From Trichoplax sp. H2 (lineage: Eukaryota > Placozoa > Uniplacotomia > Trichoplacea): 64,000 bases of DNA. Below the pieces are notes generated by a model. The model was given only the letters and a program-made list of their open reading frames with translations. It ran no database searches and was not told where the DNA came from. Shown in pieces: positions 28,573 to 41,000 of the stretch. Positions within the stretch are counted from its first letter, which is position 1, and each line of letters begins with the position of its first letter. The stretch is from NCBI GenBank assembly GCA_003344405.1, contig NOWV01000011.1:186001-250000 (forward strand), read 5' to 3'. The position numbers were made by a program, and so were the translations under genes.

Positions 28573-31047
28573 AACTTATAATTTTGAATATTGCTAATTC
28601 ATGAATCTTTTTATTGATCTAGTCAGTGCTTAATCGAGGTTATAGCACGTTGAAAATAGACACTAGCTGAACAAATAAACTTAGGAAGAAGCGATGGGCT
28701 ATGTTCTGGACGAAAGCTTTTTAAATAAAACTTTTCTTTACGTCTCTCTACTATATTACGTTATTAATTAGTATTATCAGAAAGGTAATTATATTACATT
28801 TATGAAACAGAACATTAGAGAGCTCCCATGGTCATCATTTTCATTCATTTTCATCATTTTAATGGAATTTGTGATTTTTTGTTGTTTACTCCATTTATCA
28901 GTATCATTACAAATTAAATTAATTAGCCCAGATGGTTGAAAGCTATGAAAATTTCATTTAATCTAACGTATAAATATAGTAGCTATAATTTCGATAGTAT
29001 ATTCTATAGATCTTGTACGTTATCTGATGAGCAGAACTTAAAGGTTTCCTCTAATTTATTTGCTTTAACTATATTATCTATGGTGTATTTTAAAAATCAC
29101 ATATCTGGTATGTAGAGCTTAAAGGCTTCCCAAATTTCTATGCTACAAACCGCTATAATATTGAGAAATATAGATCGATTTCGTATTGTTTCTAAGACCT
29201 TTCTAAAAAATTTTTCTTATAAATTCATGATGATGTCTTCTTTTTATCACATTACCTCAATTCCTATGTATACATGTTCCTAAAATGTTTTAGAATTCTT
29301 GATCGGTCCAGTATGATTACTAAAAGAATTTAATAAGCTCGTAATGCATGCTATGAAAGATATACGTATGTATGTTAAATGATGTCGTATCACGATCGTT
29401 GCTTCTGCTATACCGTATAAAAGTCCAAATTAAATTAGCAGTAGCAGTTATTCACATACCCCTGTGTACGGTAAATTCTTAACTAATACATCAGAATAAC
29501 GAGTGATAAATAGAGCTGTCAAGGTTATGATGCTCATAATAGCTACTACATCAACAATAGGTGGCTAAAATGTAGAGAGTTGGGTAATATAGAGTAAAAT
29601 TCATTAAATTGCAATAGCTATCCTTCATTTATTATCATTCTATATGGAAAAAAAATATCTTACTACTACATAACTGTAGCATTGGAGACGTAGAAGGATG
29701 CATAGATCGAAAATATAGACCAACATCTATTCTAGAGATATTGTATCTAGCAAGTGGAATTTAAGTTTCTACAAGTTACATACGCGTATACCACAAGTTC
29801 GATATTGGGAAATATTGATCCAGCTACTATGACTCAAAATCTTCTATGATCTTGAGATGACATTAAGAGACGCTAATTCATTTTACGTTATTTCTTAATA
29901 GTTTAGAAGTGATTTACGGCCTTCTTTATTTAACATTACCGTTAAATTTTTATCTTTGTAAATCTCTATAAACGATAGAAATATATTCGAGTCTTGTATT
30001 TCTCTTCTATCAAGCTTTACAATGATCTAAAAGTCCTTCTAAAAATTCATATAAGATTAATATGATGTCAAAATACTGATTAATATTTCTTTATCGCTTT
30101 TATATGTGGCTAGCCATGAATCTTATACTAGTTTAGCACACAATGTAGTGATGTAACCATATTTGATTATAAGGATAGCTATATTTGATATAGTTAGGGT
30201 TACTCTAAATAGATATTATCGTGAAACCAATATTGGATGATTGCTAACTACTATATTAGAAGTTGCTGATGACTAATATTATCCAGTTGACTAATTATGG
30301 TACAAGATTTATGTGGATAGAAACACTGTAGTTGTTAAGATGCCCTTCGAAGAAAGGGGCCAGATGTTAATAGAAGAGTAGTGATATCTTAAGTAAAATG
30401 ATTTAGATTCTAGAAAATAATGATGCACTATTTGAGAAAAGTATTTTGTTTGATGACTCAGATCTGATTGTAGATTAATCAAGTCGTCATAAATGGATTT
30501 AACTAAACGTACTCGTATATAAGAACTGTAGAGATGAGCTTACGAGGGAGAAGAGACTTCCACTTCGCTTTGAGCCCGGAATGCTTTAGATTATGAACTA
30601 GATTCTTGTAGTAATTAATTATTGCTCTACTATTCCTAAAATCTTATAATAAAAGCCTTTTTAAAATACCATTTGACTAAGATAGTTATTGTGAGACACT
30701 TTTATTACACACACTCTCTACTCTATTAACATTACCTTACAAATACATCTAGACTCTCCAACTGGATGAATTTAAACGCATTTCATTAATGCAAAATTGT
30801 AGCAATAAAGGGTCAATTACAGTTACGCAAGGCCATGACTAACGGTATTTACACATAATTTAAGTGGATTAAATTGAATAAAAGAACTTTAAATCTCTAT
30901 CAAATAACTACAATAAAATCATCTTTTTCACGAAAAATAGAACCCATCAATAAAGCTTTAATTCGATATTAAATCTGAGGACAATAGAATTGACCGCAAA
31001 AATCATTGTAGAATTATTCCAGCCCTTCTTGAGTTCATGATTAAAAT
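28573..31047. other. Intergenic region between proteases A and B
   Basis: No intact gene. It should hold the protease A promoter and the protease B 3' UTR. A block at about 29380-29730 is similar to 36800-37170 (see separate entry). A short imperfect repeat around 'gaacttaaaggtttcc' / 'gagcttaaaggcttcc' occurs near 29035 and 29117. Confidence 0.6.
29380..29730 (-). pseudogene. Block 1 of a duplicated intergenic segment; possible decayed membrane-protein gene
   Basis: This stretch aligns by eye with 36800-37170: the same order of 'ctctgctatac'-like, 'aaagtccaaa', 'ataatagctactac/tatatcaa', 'attcattaaat..gcaat.gctat' and 'gtag.a.t.gagacgtag/gagatgtag'. Read on the minus strand it gives a hydrophobic piece containing VVAIMSIITL then an in-frame stop, and a second piece similar to NFVWTF of block 2 but shifted in frame by a small indel. 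It is therefore probably not coding now. No family was recognised. Confidence 0.4.
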
Positions 31048-34000
31048 CTAATCTGATTCTGTAGGACCATTATCAGCAAGTGAATTATCACGGCTACCAT
31101 ATTGCTCTTCTGCGTTAGAGTAGGCTGGTGGATGGTGAGGAGAACTTACTTGACGATAGGGGTAGTCATTACTGCTTTTATTTCGATGATGATTAAAGTA
31201 GATGCAAGTCATGACGCCAATACTAATACAAGTCATAAATAAACTAATGCTGGCCAAAACCACAGATACAATAGCCACGCTATCTTCCGACGATGAGGAA
31301 ATATTTTGAATATTAAGGCTACCATCTAATACGTATTTATCGTTATGGATTGGACGAAAAAGGTAAATTAAAATATATGAATTAGAAAGCAATAGTAATT
31401 TTAATATATAGGAAAGAATTATAGCTTCATTATTAAGCTAGAAAATAATATAGTAGTAGTAAATAAATACTACTTCTGTAAGGGGTTTTAACTGTATGAC
31501 ATACTTTTAACCCTTTCTAGCCTATTAATCCCTGGACTGACTGTTAAATTCTTAGCTAGAAATGATATAAAAATTTCGTTAAATTTAACAGATTAAAACC
31601 ATTCGCTTACTCTATGCACGGTATAACATCAGATATCTAAGAAAGTTTAAGTAAAATCTTCTTATAGAGCAGGTAAATGAAAAGAGAATGAGGTTTATGT
31701 AAAATCAATTTCTTCACAAATTAGTCTATACGCTACCAGCTAACAGACCTGCAAAACGAGATACTGCAAAACCAACTTGATTATTTATTCTATCAAAAAC
31801 GACGGTATAACCTTCCATAAGTGCATCGCCCAATATTATAACCGGGGCATCTAGAAAGTTAAGCCAAGAATTAATGTAATGTAGATATCTTAATGTATCA
31901 AGGCAATATCATTTTGTCTTACCATTAGAGGAAGGGGAAATAGAAAAAGTATAACATGGAAAGCCCAAGTTGCGAACTGTCTCCGACAGACGTATGTATT
32001 GCTACGCAAAAATATGGAAATCATTCGGTAACTTAGTGATATCAGCCTTAATTTGTGATTTCTATCTTTAATCATTTGCAAAGTTATACGTGTATTCGTC
32101 TAGCACAATCATCTACCTTTTTGATGCGTTAACGATATTCAATTTTACCTGAGGGGAAATAGCTAAATTAAAACGGCTAGACTCGTAAGCCAACACTCCA
32201 TCTACTCCAGCTAAGGGTAAAGTAAATTCTATAATAGGTAGTGATGACCAAGCAATTCCTAATCCAGCTGGACATATTACTTCTCTTCCTTCCCAGAATA
32301 GTTTTGGTGCTTGAATCTAACCAATGAAAAGAAAATGGAGATTTCATTATGGATTAAAACGGCGATGATGTTCTCATTTCTTTGATAAAGTAATATTTAA
32401 TGGCGTTATACTCGGTTTATTCACATGCATATCAATTCCTTAAGCTTAGATTAGAAGTTTGATCAGAAATACTTCACTGTAACTTACGAATTTCTGAAGA
32501 CTATGAACTATGGTCCGGAAAACAGCAGGTGGAACGACAATCTCAGTAGTTCCACTATCGACAAAGGTGACATATTTTTCATACTAGGATTGAGAAAGAA
32601 CAGCAATTAAGGAAGAAATAGAGATCAAGTTGGACTTACCACAGATTATTTTTACTGGTGATTGTAGAGTGTCTTATTAAAGTAAGTAGGATAATCCAAA
32701 TAAGGATAAATACACAACTATTTTCTCTGTCTATCACTGTTACATAAATGGACTTGCTACAACTATATTTACTGGTAAAAAAATTTCTTGACAAATCAAG
32801 GAACCATATCTTCAAACAAAATATACCTAATTTCCTCGACGATAATGTATTGTACAACTGTTTCTTTTACACTTCACAAATTAAGATTACTACAATTACA
32901 GTTACTGACAGAAAAAATAGGATACATCCAAATAAGATGTATCCAATTTCCTCGAGAATAATGTAAAAGTATTTCCCTTCATACAGTATTAGCTGACAAT
33001 ATTGATTTAGTGTAATTATATTTACTGAAGAACGATAGAAATTCTTAACGAAATGGGGAAGATATTTAATTTTCTGGATGTGTAGGCAAAACCAGTTTTT
33101 TAAATGTCATATTACACAATAAACTTCAATGGCCGTTTCTACTATATCATTAGTTGGATTTTAAAGCAAAATTACCCCATGACAACACATTGTTATTGGT
33201 TTTCCATCCACAGATATATTTAATAGCTTGACTTCATAATACCATTTCTTGATAACTGGTGTGTAGTAAACATGACCTAAAAACAGTGTACGATCAATGC
33301 CACCAAAAGTCTAAAAGAGTACAAGATTAGAATGGATCAGTGTTTTAAAAACCGCTGATCCCAACGATTCAGGTTTTAAAACGATAGAATTTATAATCAA
33401 GCAATCGTGGATACCATTTCACCGCCATAGTTACTATCCTTTGAAGTCCAAGATAACCCTTTGCTTAGAACTGGACCATATAATGTCAAGGAAAAGATAT
33501 TGGCAATTCCAGTTTTATCGACTAATTGATCAAAGAAGGTTTTAGTCGGAGTCCCTATTGGCTATAAGAATAAACTTTGATCAGATATTTTCTGGAGAAA
33601 ACACACGTATAAAAATTCTCATGATATACGACTTCAACATATTCATTTTTTTTACTCATTTTTACGCTATCTATTGATAGAGCTAAAGATTAAATAGGAC
33701 GTTCATCTCCATCGATTCTCTTATAGTGGATCATTTGAGACTATCTATCATAGTTTGTTATAAATTCATGCGTAAAATGATGATGCGGCGGTAATATACT
33801 TATAGTAGCAAGAGAGCTAGCATCGAAGAACGAGCGGACTGTATGATGTTACCATTACTGAATATTACATTAGATATTAATAAAGAAAAATATTATTGCA
33901 TTTACCATTTCAATTGATGAATAACCCATACCAATAATGCTTTGCCATACATCACTTGATGGAAAAAATTGATAGGAATAAATAATACCTGAAAAATCTT

Positions 34001-35020
34001 GTCGTATAGCACGATTAAATCCAACGTCTAGATGGACAATATCAGACATGAGGTCACCAGTCCAAGTTCCTTTTCCATACTGGACTGTAACTTGCTGAGA
34101 TCTATTTTGAAATGTTGACGATCTAGAATAGATGAAAAATATTATCGATCCTATTAATTTATTGATACAAAAGACTATTGGATGATATTAGCCTATTAAA
34201 GTCATAGCAATACCTGCGAGAATGATAGTAGGAAGGAACACCAGCATTAGGAGATGCTGCTATAGCGAAATTGCTACTACCTGTATCGACAAGGGCGTTA
34301 AACTATATTGATGCAAAAGTAATGGATGATTTAATCGGGTTCAAGCCACGTAAAAAATAATCCTTATTTAATATAAAATCGATAAAACTTTAAAGAAATA
34401 AAAAAATAAGAGCAAGGATAAGAATTTTAGTTGGTTGATATTTTAATGGAGGTAAAAGACAGTTTTGTTTCTAGGTAAAAAGAAGTTTAAAGCTAAAATG
34501 GATTGAAGTTAAACTACGAATTAAATTTTAATGAATTAGAAAATATGAGCGAGGATTATAACTAAAGGTTATAGGCTGGTTAATATTTTTACTCTAATTC
34601 AGTAATTTGAAAAAATAATTTTCATCAAGTAGAAAGACTACTTTACAGTATACTAAAATTTATACAAGATTTAATAGAAAAATAAAACTTTCACAGAATA
34701 GAAGATAAAGTCGAAAGGCAGAAATTAAAAGTTTGTTTCTTCTTTCTCTATCAGAAGATCTAATTGGACTTTACTTGTTGTCCTGGAGTGCCAACAGTAA
34801 TATGGATAGCATAACCAATGTCTGGAAAGCCGCGCATTCTGTCTATTCGGGTAGAAAGCTCGGATGGGGCATTTTGAAAGTTATTTTCTTTCCATTTGTG
34901 CACCCGATACAACGAGTACTTATGAATCTTGACGGATTTATCAATCTTATCGAAAGGTATATCACCAGCTACCATCATAAAAGCCAAGATATTGAGAATA
35001 AATCGCCAAACAATATTCAT
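31048..35020 (-). CDS. BACE-like aspartyl protease B, membrane-anchored, 10 exons
   Basis: A1-family BACE-type protease. Exons: 34775-35020, 34214-34302, 33906-34122, 33415-33561, 33176-33310, 32488-32583, 32149-32316, 31923-32001, 31749-31850, 31048-31325; phases agree, giving 518 residues (BACE1 is 501). Signal peptide at about 3-20; catalytic D88 (DTGSS) and D287 (DSGTT); TFGGID and FWEGREVIC motifs; single transmembrane helix at about 443-470; cytosolic tail of about 48 residues with PPAY (492-495), a PPxY motif. Compared with BACE1, the Cys pair 216/420 is replaced by Y212 and F425 together, so one disulfide looks lost cleanly. The C330/C380 pair is kept. The exon 9 donor (GTCTGT) and the exon 10 acceptor (weak pyrimidine tract) are atypical, but the join keeps frame and leads straight into the membrane anchor. 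Confidence 0.92.
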
Positions 35021-38000
35021 TTTCTAGAAAAGTTAGGAATTTTAGAATTACAGTAGATTGTAGAATTATAGTAGGTTGTACTGCTACATCACTGAACAAT
35101 TTACGTTTACTACCGATTGATTAAAAATGTGCAAAAAAATATGATTACTCTATCAAGGCTAGTGACAAAGGCAAGCTATTGGAAGGGGTATATTTTGGTA
35201 ACTTCTAAACCGTTTTACGAACTGTTAAATTTTTGATTTAATGAATGATGAACCAGTATAAATCAAAGATTTACCGTACCGTAATTGGAAAATTTCTCTT
35301 GTAATAAAAATCGATATGAATAACTGTGGTATAGTTTTTTCCTTATTGTACGGATGGATACCACCTAATCATAATAGTTTGCTCATTTTTATCGTATCCA
35401 GTCTCAATGGATGGATATATAACGATCCAACAATAATCACCTGGTGAACTGCATACCAATTACCTAAATTAAGAAACCGTTATTTGTAATGGTTGTTCAA
35501 TTAAAATAGATAAATGAAAGGGTCACAAGTGCATAACCGTCAAAATCACCTAAGGATTAGTGAGTGCTTCAATCAGATAATACTTTGTAACGATAGATTA
35601 GGAGGGTACCAGTCTTAGTAGGGAAAAGGTTAATTTTATTACCGATCTATTTCATTCTATTAAGATACAACGGAAACAGTTTGAAATAATAAGATTACGA
35701 TAAAATTGATCGTTAATTCGATTTCTAAACGGCCTAGATTAATTCTTTAAATTAATCTTATTAATGCTTTTAATACGATGAAAATTTCATATTACTTCAC
35801 TTTAAGACAGAACGCTACGTCATAAAGATTGCTATCATTATATTATAAGAATTCGTAAACCATAAGGTTTGTATTTACTGAAAATTTAAATATAAATTGA
35901 TTTTTAGACAATGCAATTAAATATTCCAATGATTCCTTGGAGGATGGCAAAAGTTATGAAATATGGTTAGGATATGCTCTACCGTTCAAATATTGTATGA
36001 GCTACAGTAGTATACCAGACCCTGCTCATGATACCGTATTTCGCGCCCATAGTGCTAATCACATCTTATTTGCCGTCTGATACGAAATATAGATACTTTT
36101 TCATCGACAGTAGGTCACGGTCAGCACGTGCCTCTCTTCAGGCTAAATTGTGAAGCCCAAACTTTATTAAATTGCTTACTAATTCCTGATTTAGAAGGGT
36201 AAATATTAGATAATGTTACTTCGATAACATTATGAAAGGCTACCCGCTGTCTACACAGATGTGTATAATATCATAGATAAGATTGCTTATTTAAAGTTTA
36301 TCTATCTATCTATAAAGATTATATCGCGAATACTATACAAAAGTCATTCCGTAATTGTACTATCTAAATATTATTGTTGCGATATCGTAATACAGTCTGT
36401 CTTATGATTAGATAGTTAAGAAAGTTATCTGATTACCTATTGATAAAAATATTCTCAAATTTGTTACATCTCGTTAGATTCGTAGATATTATAGCGGTAA
36501 TTGTCTTGCCATCTTGTAATAGAAATTATAAATTACTTAACAACGGTAACTATCTAATGCTGTCATGCTTATGAGTAATATTGAAGGGCAGAGGCATTAA
36601 TGAATTACGACATGATTGATACGGTCAATTTTCTATCACAGGTGATTGAGTGACCCAAATCATCTGATATATTAATGACTAAAGGCTAAAATGCGGAGGT
36701 ACTATTGCATCATGAATATAATGGCTAAGTCTGATGTATTGTGCAATAATTATAGGTGAGATTGGTAGTATGAAGCATTAATGATGATAACTAATAAAAT
36801 TAAAACCTACCAGCCTGTAGAACGCAATTGTGGCCTCTGCTATACTGTACCGCACGAAAGTCCAAACGAAATTGGCAATATTGACTATTTGACATGCCCA
36901 TATGCAAGACAAACACTCCATAAATGTATCGATACAACCCCGTGATAGATAGAATTACTATAGTTGTTATGATATCTAAAAGTAGAACAGTGGGATTTAT
37001 AATAGCTACTATATCAATCATGCGAAACTACTGTAGAGCGCTGTACAATATAGAGGAATATTCATTAAATAGCAATTGCTATTATTTATCACAATTTTTT
37101 ACACGCCAGAAATATCGCGCTACTATATATTTGTAGTACTAGAGATGTAGGATGCGTAATATAAAATTTACGCACACATACATGTATTTAAATATAGATC
37201 AGAGCACCTGTTTACATTTGTAACTGTACATGCATATATAAGTATTGCATAGCCCCAAATTTAGGTAGAGATCTAGATAGGCACATAAATTTAAAATCTT
37301 GACATACAAATATTTTGAAATCATAGGTATTGTATTTTATTATAGCTGAGCATTATAGATATATAGAGAGATCATAAAATTTACGTTATAAGTTTGGAAT
37401 CTTTAAACACAATTTAAGTATGAGTATTTAATCATAGTCATTTACGCATTCCACTTTGATAAAGCTGATATAAAAGAAAATTAAATCAATCACAAATACT
37501 AAATTAATGTATATATTATTTACTATCAGCAAACTAAACTATAGATAATTGAAACCTCTGCTGTTACGGGCCGGAATTTTGGAAACATTTATATGTTACT
37601 GATATGAAGCATCAGAGGGATATTAAAATTATTTATCATCAAAGCAGAACTCACTGATGATATGTCGCAAATAGATACGAATTACTATATAGTAATCAGC
37701 AGCTCTATCTTACCAAATCATTTATAATATAATAAAGATTTGTTAGCTTATAGCAATATTTGTTGGCTTGGATGGAATATTTATGTAATGTATAAAGACT
37801 AACCTTTAATTTCTATTTGCTAAGAGCGAAATATATAATTTTTTATCGAAGCCATTAAGATTAAATCATAATTGATATATCTTACTCAAAGAATGAACTA
37901 ATGTAATAACCATTTTCTTTCCCCCTTTCACCGTTGATGAATACACGTTCGAATTATTCTCTCGATACATATAAGTAAGACTATCATTTTACATTACTTG

Positions 38001-38042
38001 ACCGACAATCTAAGGCTATAGATATCTTGAAGAATATTGTAA
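35021..38042. other. Intergenic region between proteases B and C
   Basis: No intact gene recognised. It should carry the protease B promoter and the protease C 3' UTR. It contains the second duplicated block (36800-37170). I looked for a fourth protease copy (DTGSS, DSGT, GGID exons) and saw none. Confidence 0.6.
36800..37170 (-). pseudogene. Block 2 of a duplicated intergenic segment; possible membrane-protein exon or remnant
   Basis: Paralogous to 29380-29730. On the minus strand one open frame begins MIDIVAII and has a strongly hydrophobic run (about 20 residues, ending near ILSITGLY). An overlapping frame reads as an aromatic amphipathic stretch with NFVWTF and ends in a possible GTTTTA donor. 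Two frames looking coding in one place suggests a frameshifted remnant, or chance plus AT-rich bias. I do not recognise a family. Confidence 0.35.
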
Positions 38043-41000
38043 TTATTCGGTTTCAGCATATTCAGGAGGATTTCCTGGTGGGGCTTGATATCGATATGGA
38101 TAGGATCCAGCAGCTTCACTGTTGCTGTAAGCGCTACCTGCAGGATTAGGAGGTGGACGATCATAGTAAGCCGATGATGAATTTGGTTGTAGTTGTTTCG
38201 ATTCCTGAACTTCTTGTGGATCGGCATAGGGCATATCATTCCTTCCAGATTGAACCTTAAGATGGACAACCATCACCATAAAGAAGCCAATTACAAATAT
38301 AGCGGCACCCACACTACCTATAACGATAGCCACTGGACTGACATTGGACGTTCCAGTTACATCGCAGGAATTGTTACCTATAAAATCATCGAAGTTATAA
38401 AATATATCAAAGACACTTGAGATTATTAACTGCCTTGGGTGATTTAATGGCTTAAATATATCTAAGATTGTATTTGATTAAGATTTTTGATAATTATCTC
38501 TTCATCAATATCAACTATTGAGATTCATATTAATAACAATCGTGCAATAAAGCCTTTTAGAATCTTACTTGTATCCATCTAACATTTCTAATAGATACAG
38601 TAAGTTAACTTTAATTCCCTATATAGTATAAAGCAGATGCAGCGTGCTGTATGCACTCGTATCGAGTAATCAAAAGTTATAAGTAATGCCGTGTTGATAA
38701 ATATATCAGTATAGCAACCACTTGTGAAGTATGATACTAGTGAGCGAACAGATATAGTAATAAATTCTTGCACTTATACCATGATAAGACGATAAATATT
38801 TAAAACAGATTGAAAGAAATTAGCAACATTATGAAATAGTTACTAATAACTTGAAAAATTTATGCAGTATTGTCGCCATTAGTCTGCATGGATAGCACTA
38901 TTATCGATTCCTGGACTAAAATACCAAGATCGTATATATATATATATGTTACTTTATTTAACTTAGTTATCGATAATTAATCTATTTCTTACAAGATGTC
39001 GTGAGTAGATCGTAAGAATAAAATCATAAAGTTAATGTTACTTTATAAATTTAAAGGGTTGTTACCTCTTATTTGTGGTCCAAGAACGACGGGTTTAACC
39101 TGATAATTTTGTACTGTGCATATATTCATTTGCAACACAAAATATGGCAATAAGCAACAGAGAATAAAAAAAATTACCATTATCATCATCTATTGATGAA
39201 TAATTATCGATATATGATTCCTCTATCTTTGATTATAAAAATAACTTACTAGCACATTTAGAAGCTGCAAAACCGACACGAGTATTTTCCCGATCAAACA
39301 TAACAGTAAAGCCTTCCATAATTACATCACCAAGAATGATACCTATTGATTTTAGGATAGCAAAATGTTAATATACCCTTTCCTTGCGATATTATGTGTA
39401 GAGCTTATTGAGATTCTTTAATACTTTAACTCATTTAAATTAGAAATTAAGAACTTACCGGAACCTTGAGATCGTTCAACTCCGAAACCATAGCATGGAC
39501 TATTATGAACGGTAACATGTTCAGCTAATCGTAAATATTGCTGTAAATCGTATCAAGAATATGATATCGTGAAATTATTAACATAAACACCCACTTGCTA
39601 TCATATTTCAACATGAATTAGTGAAATTTCTATTATATCGTTAGTACAAAAGATGGATAGATTGTCTTATTAACATTATTATCTAATATTGAAATACGGC
39701 GCACCAATATTTTCCTGTACACCCGCAATTTAATTTCATGAATGATCTAATCAGAGGGATTTTTTTATTTTAAAGTAAGGTAAATCACAACTTGAATAAA
39801 ATCTATACATTTAAAAGTGATATGGTTAATATTGAAATATTCTTGTTGATTTAAGACTAATCGTAATGTCATTTCGCCACTATACTGTATACTACAATTT
39901 AAGATTACTGTTGGAACTTTGACTATGAAAATAGGCAGACTTAAATTTCACTTAATTAGCTTATTTACGTATTTTCGATGACTAAACTTAGCCATTAAGT
40001 GACTTTATGTCAAAACTTTAGTATTGTTTATACTTAGAATAGCTATTAAATATTAAGAGTAATTTCTGCAAAGTTAAATTAGGGATGTAGTATCAAAAAT
40101 TCTTTTGCACGGTTGAGTATGGTAATTACCTGAGGAGGAATCATAAGTGTAAATTGTCCGTGTTCTTGCTTATTTGTCTTATTAACATCGGATAAATCCA
40201 ATGCAATCTCTAAGTAGGGAAAACCATTCCATTGTGCATTATTAGCTTCCCAGCATAAAGCTTCCCTTCCTTCCCAAAATCCATTCGGTACCTGAACCTG
40301 TTATGTTTGGAGTAAATAAAATACATCGGCGCTTCTTAGTAGATTTTCTCTTGTCTAGTTTAGTATTATTTAAATGTTATGTTATCTAGTAAAGATTATC
40401 TATAACGTATATTTATTAACATAGCATAACCCTATAGTATTTAAATTTCATTGAGCAACTTATTCTTGATTACAATAAATACTAGAAATTTTTAATACGA
40501 CGTTGACCACCGTACAAGTTCTATACAGTATAGGAATATACATTAGTGCAATTTTAGGCTTACTGATGTCATTGAACGAGCAAAAGCAATAATCCTGTTA
40601 AATATTGATTCTGGAACTCGAAAATTAGTCGTACCACTGTCCACGATGGTTTTATATTGATTGTACTGAAACGATAATGGTATTAAGAAAATAAAAATTA
40701 GTACTATTGTGTTTGTATAGACTAGACTATAACCAATGTTTGTTAGGATATAATGCAACTAATCAAGTTTTTTTACTGTCGATCTAGTATTAGGTAAATA
40801 AAATTAGGAATGATTATGAATTTATGTCTATACCCTCCTGTATTATGTACTGACGGAATTAGTCATATTATAGGCTAGGGTAATTAATGAATTGTTTAAA
40901 GAATCAAAAAAGGATTCGATATAATTTAATTACAAGTACCTTGTAATTTTAATATCTTAACTTTAGACATTAGAATACATGGTACGGATATTAGAAAATA

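Noticed and set aside
35021-38042. Search for a fourth protease copy
   Set aside because: No exon with DTGSS, DSGT, GGID or QYL-type motifs was seen on either strand; only the duplicated non-protease block is present.
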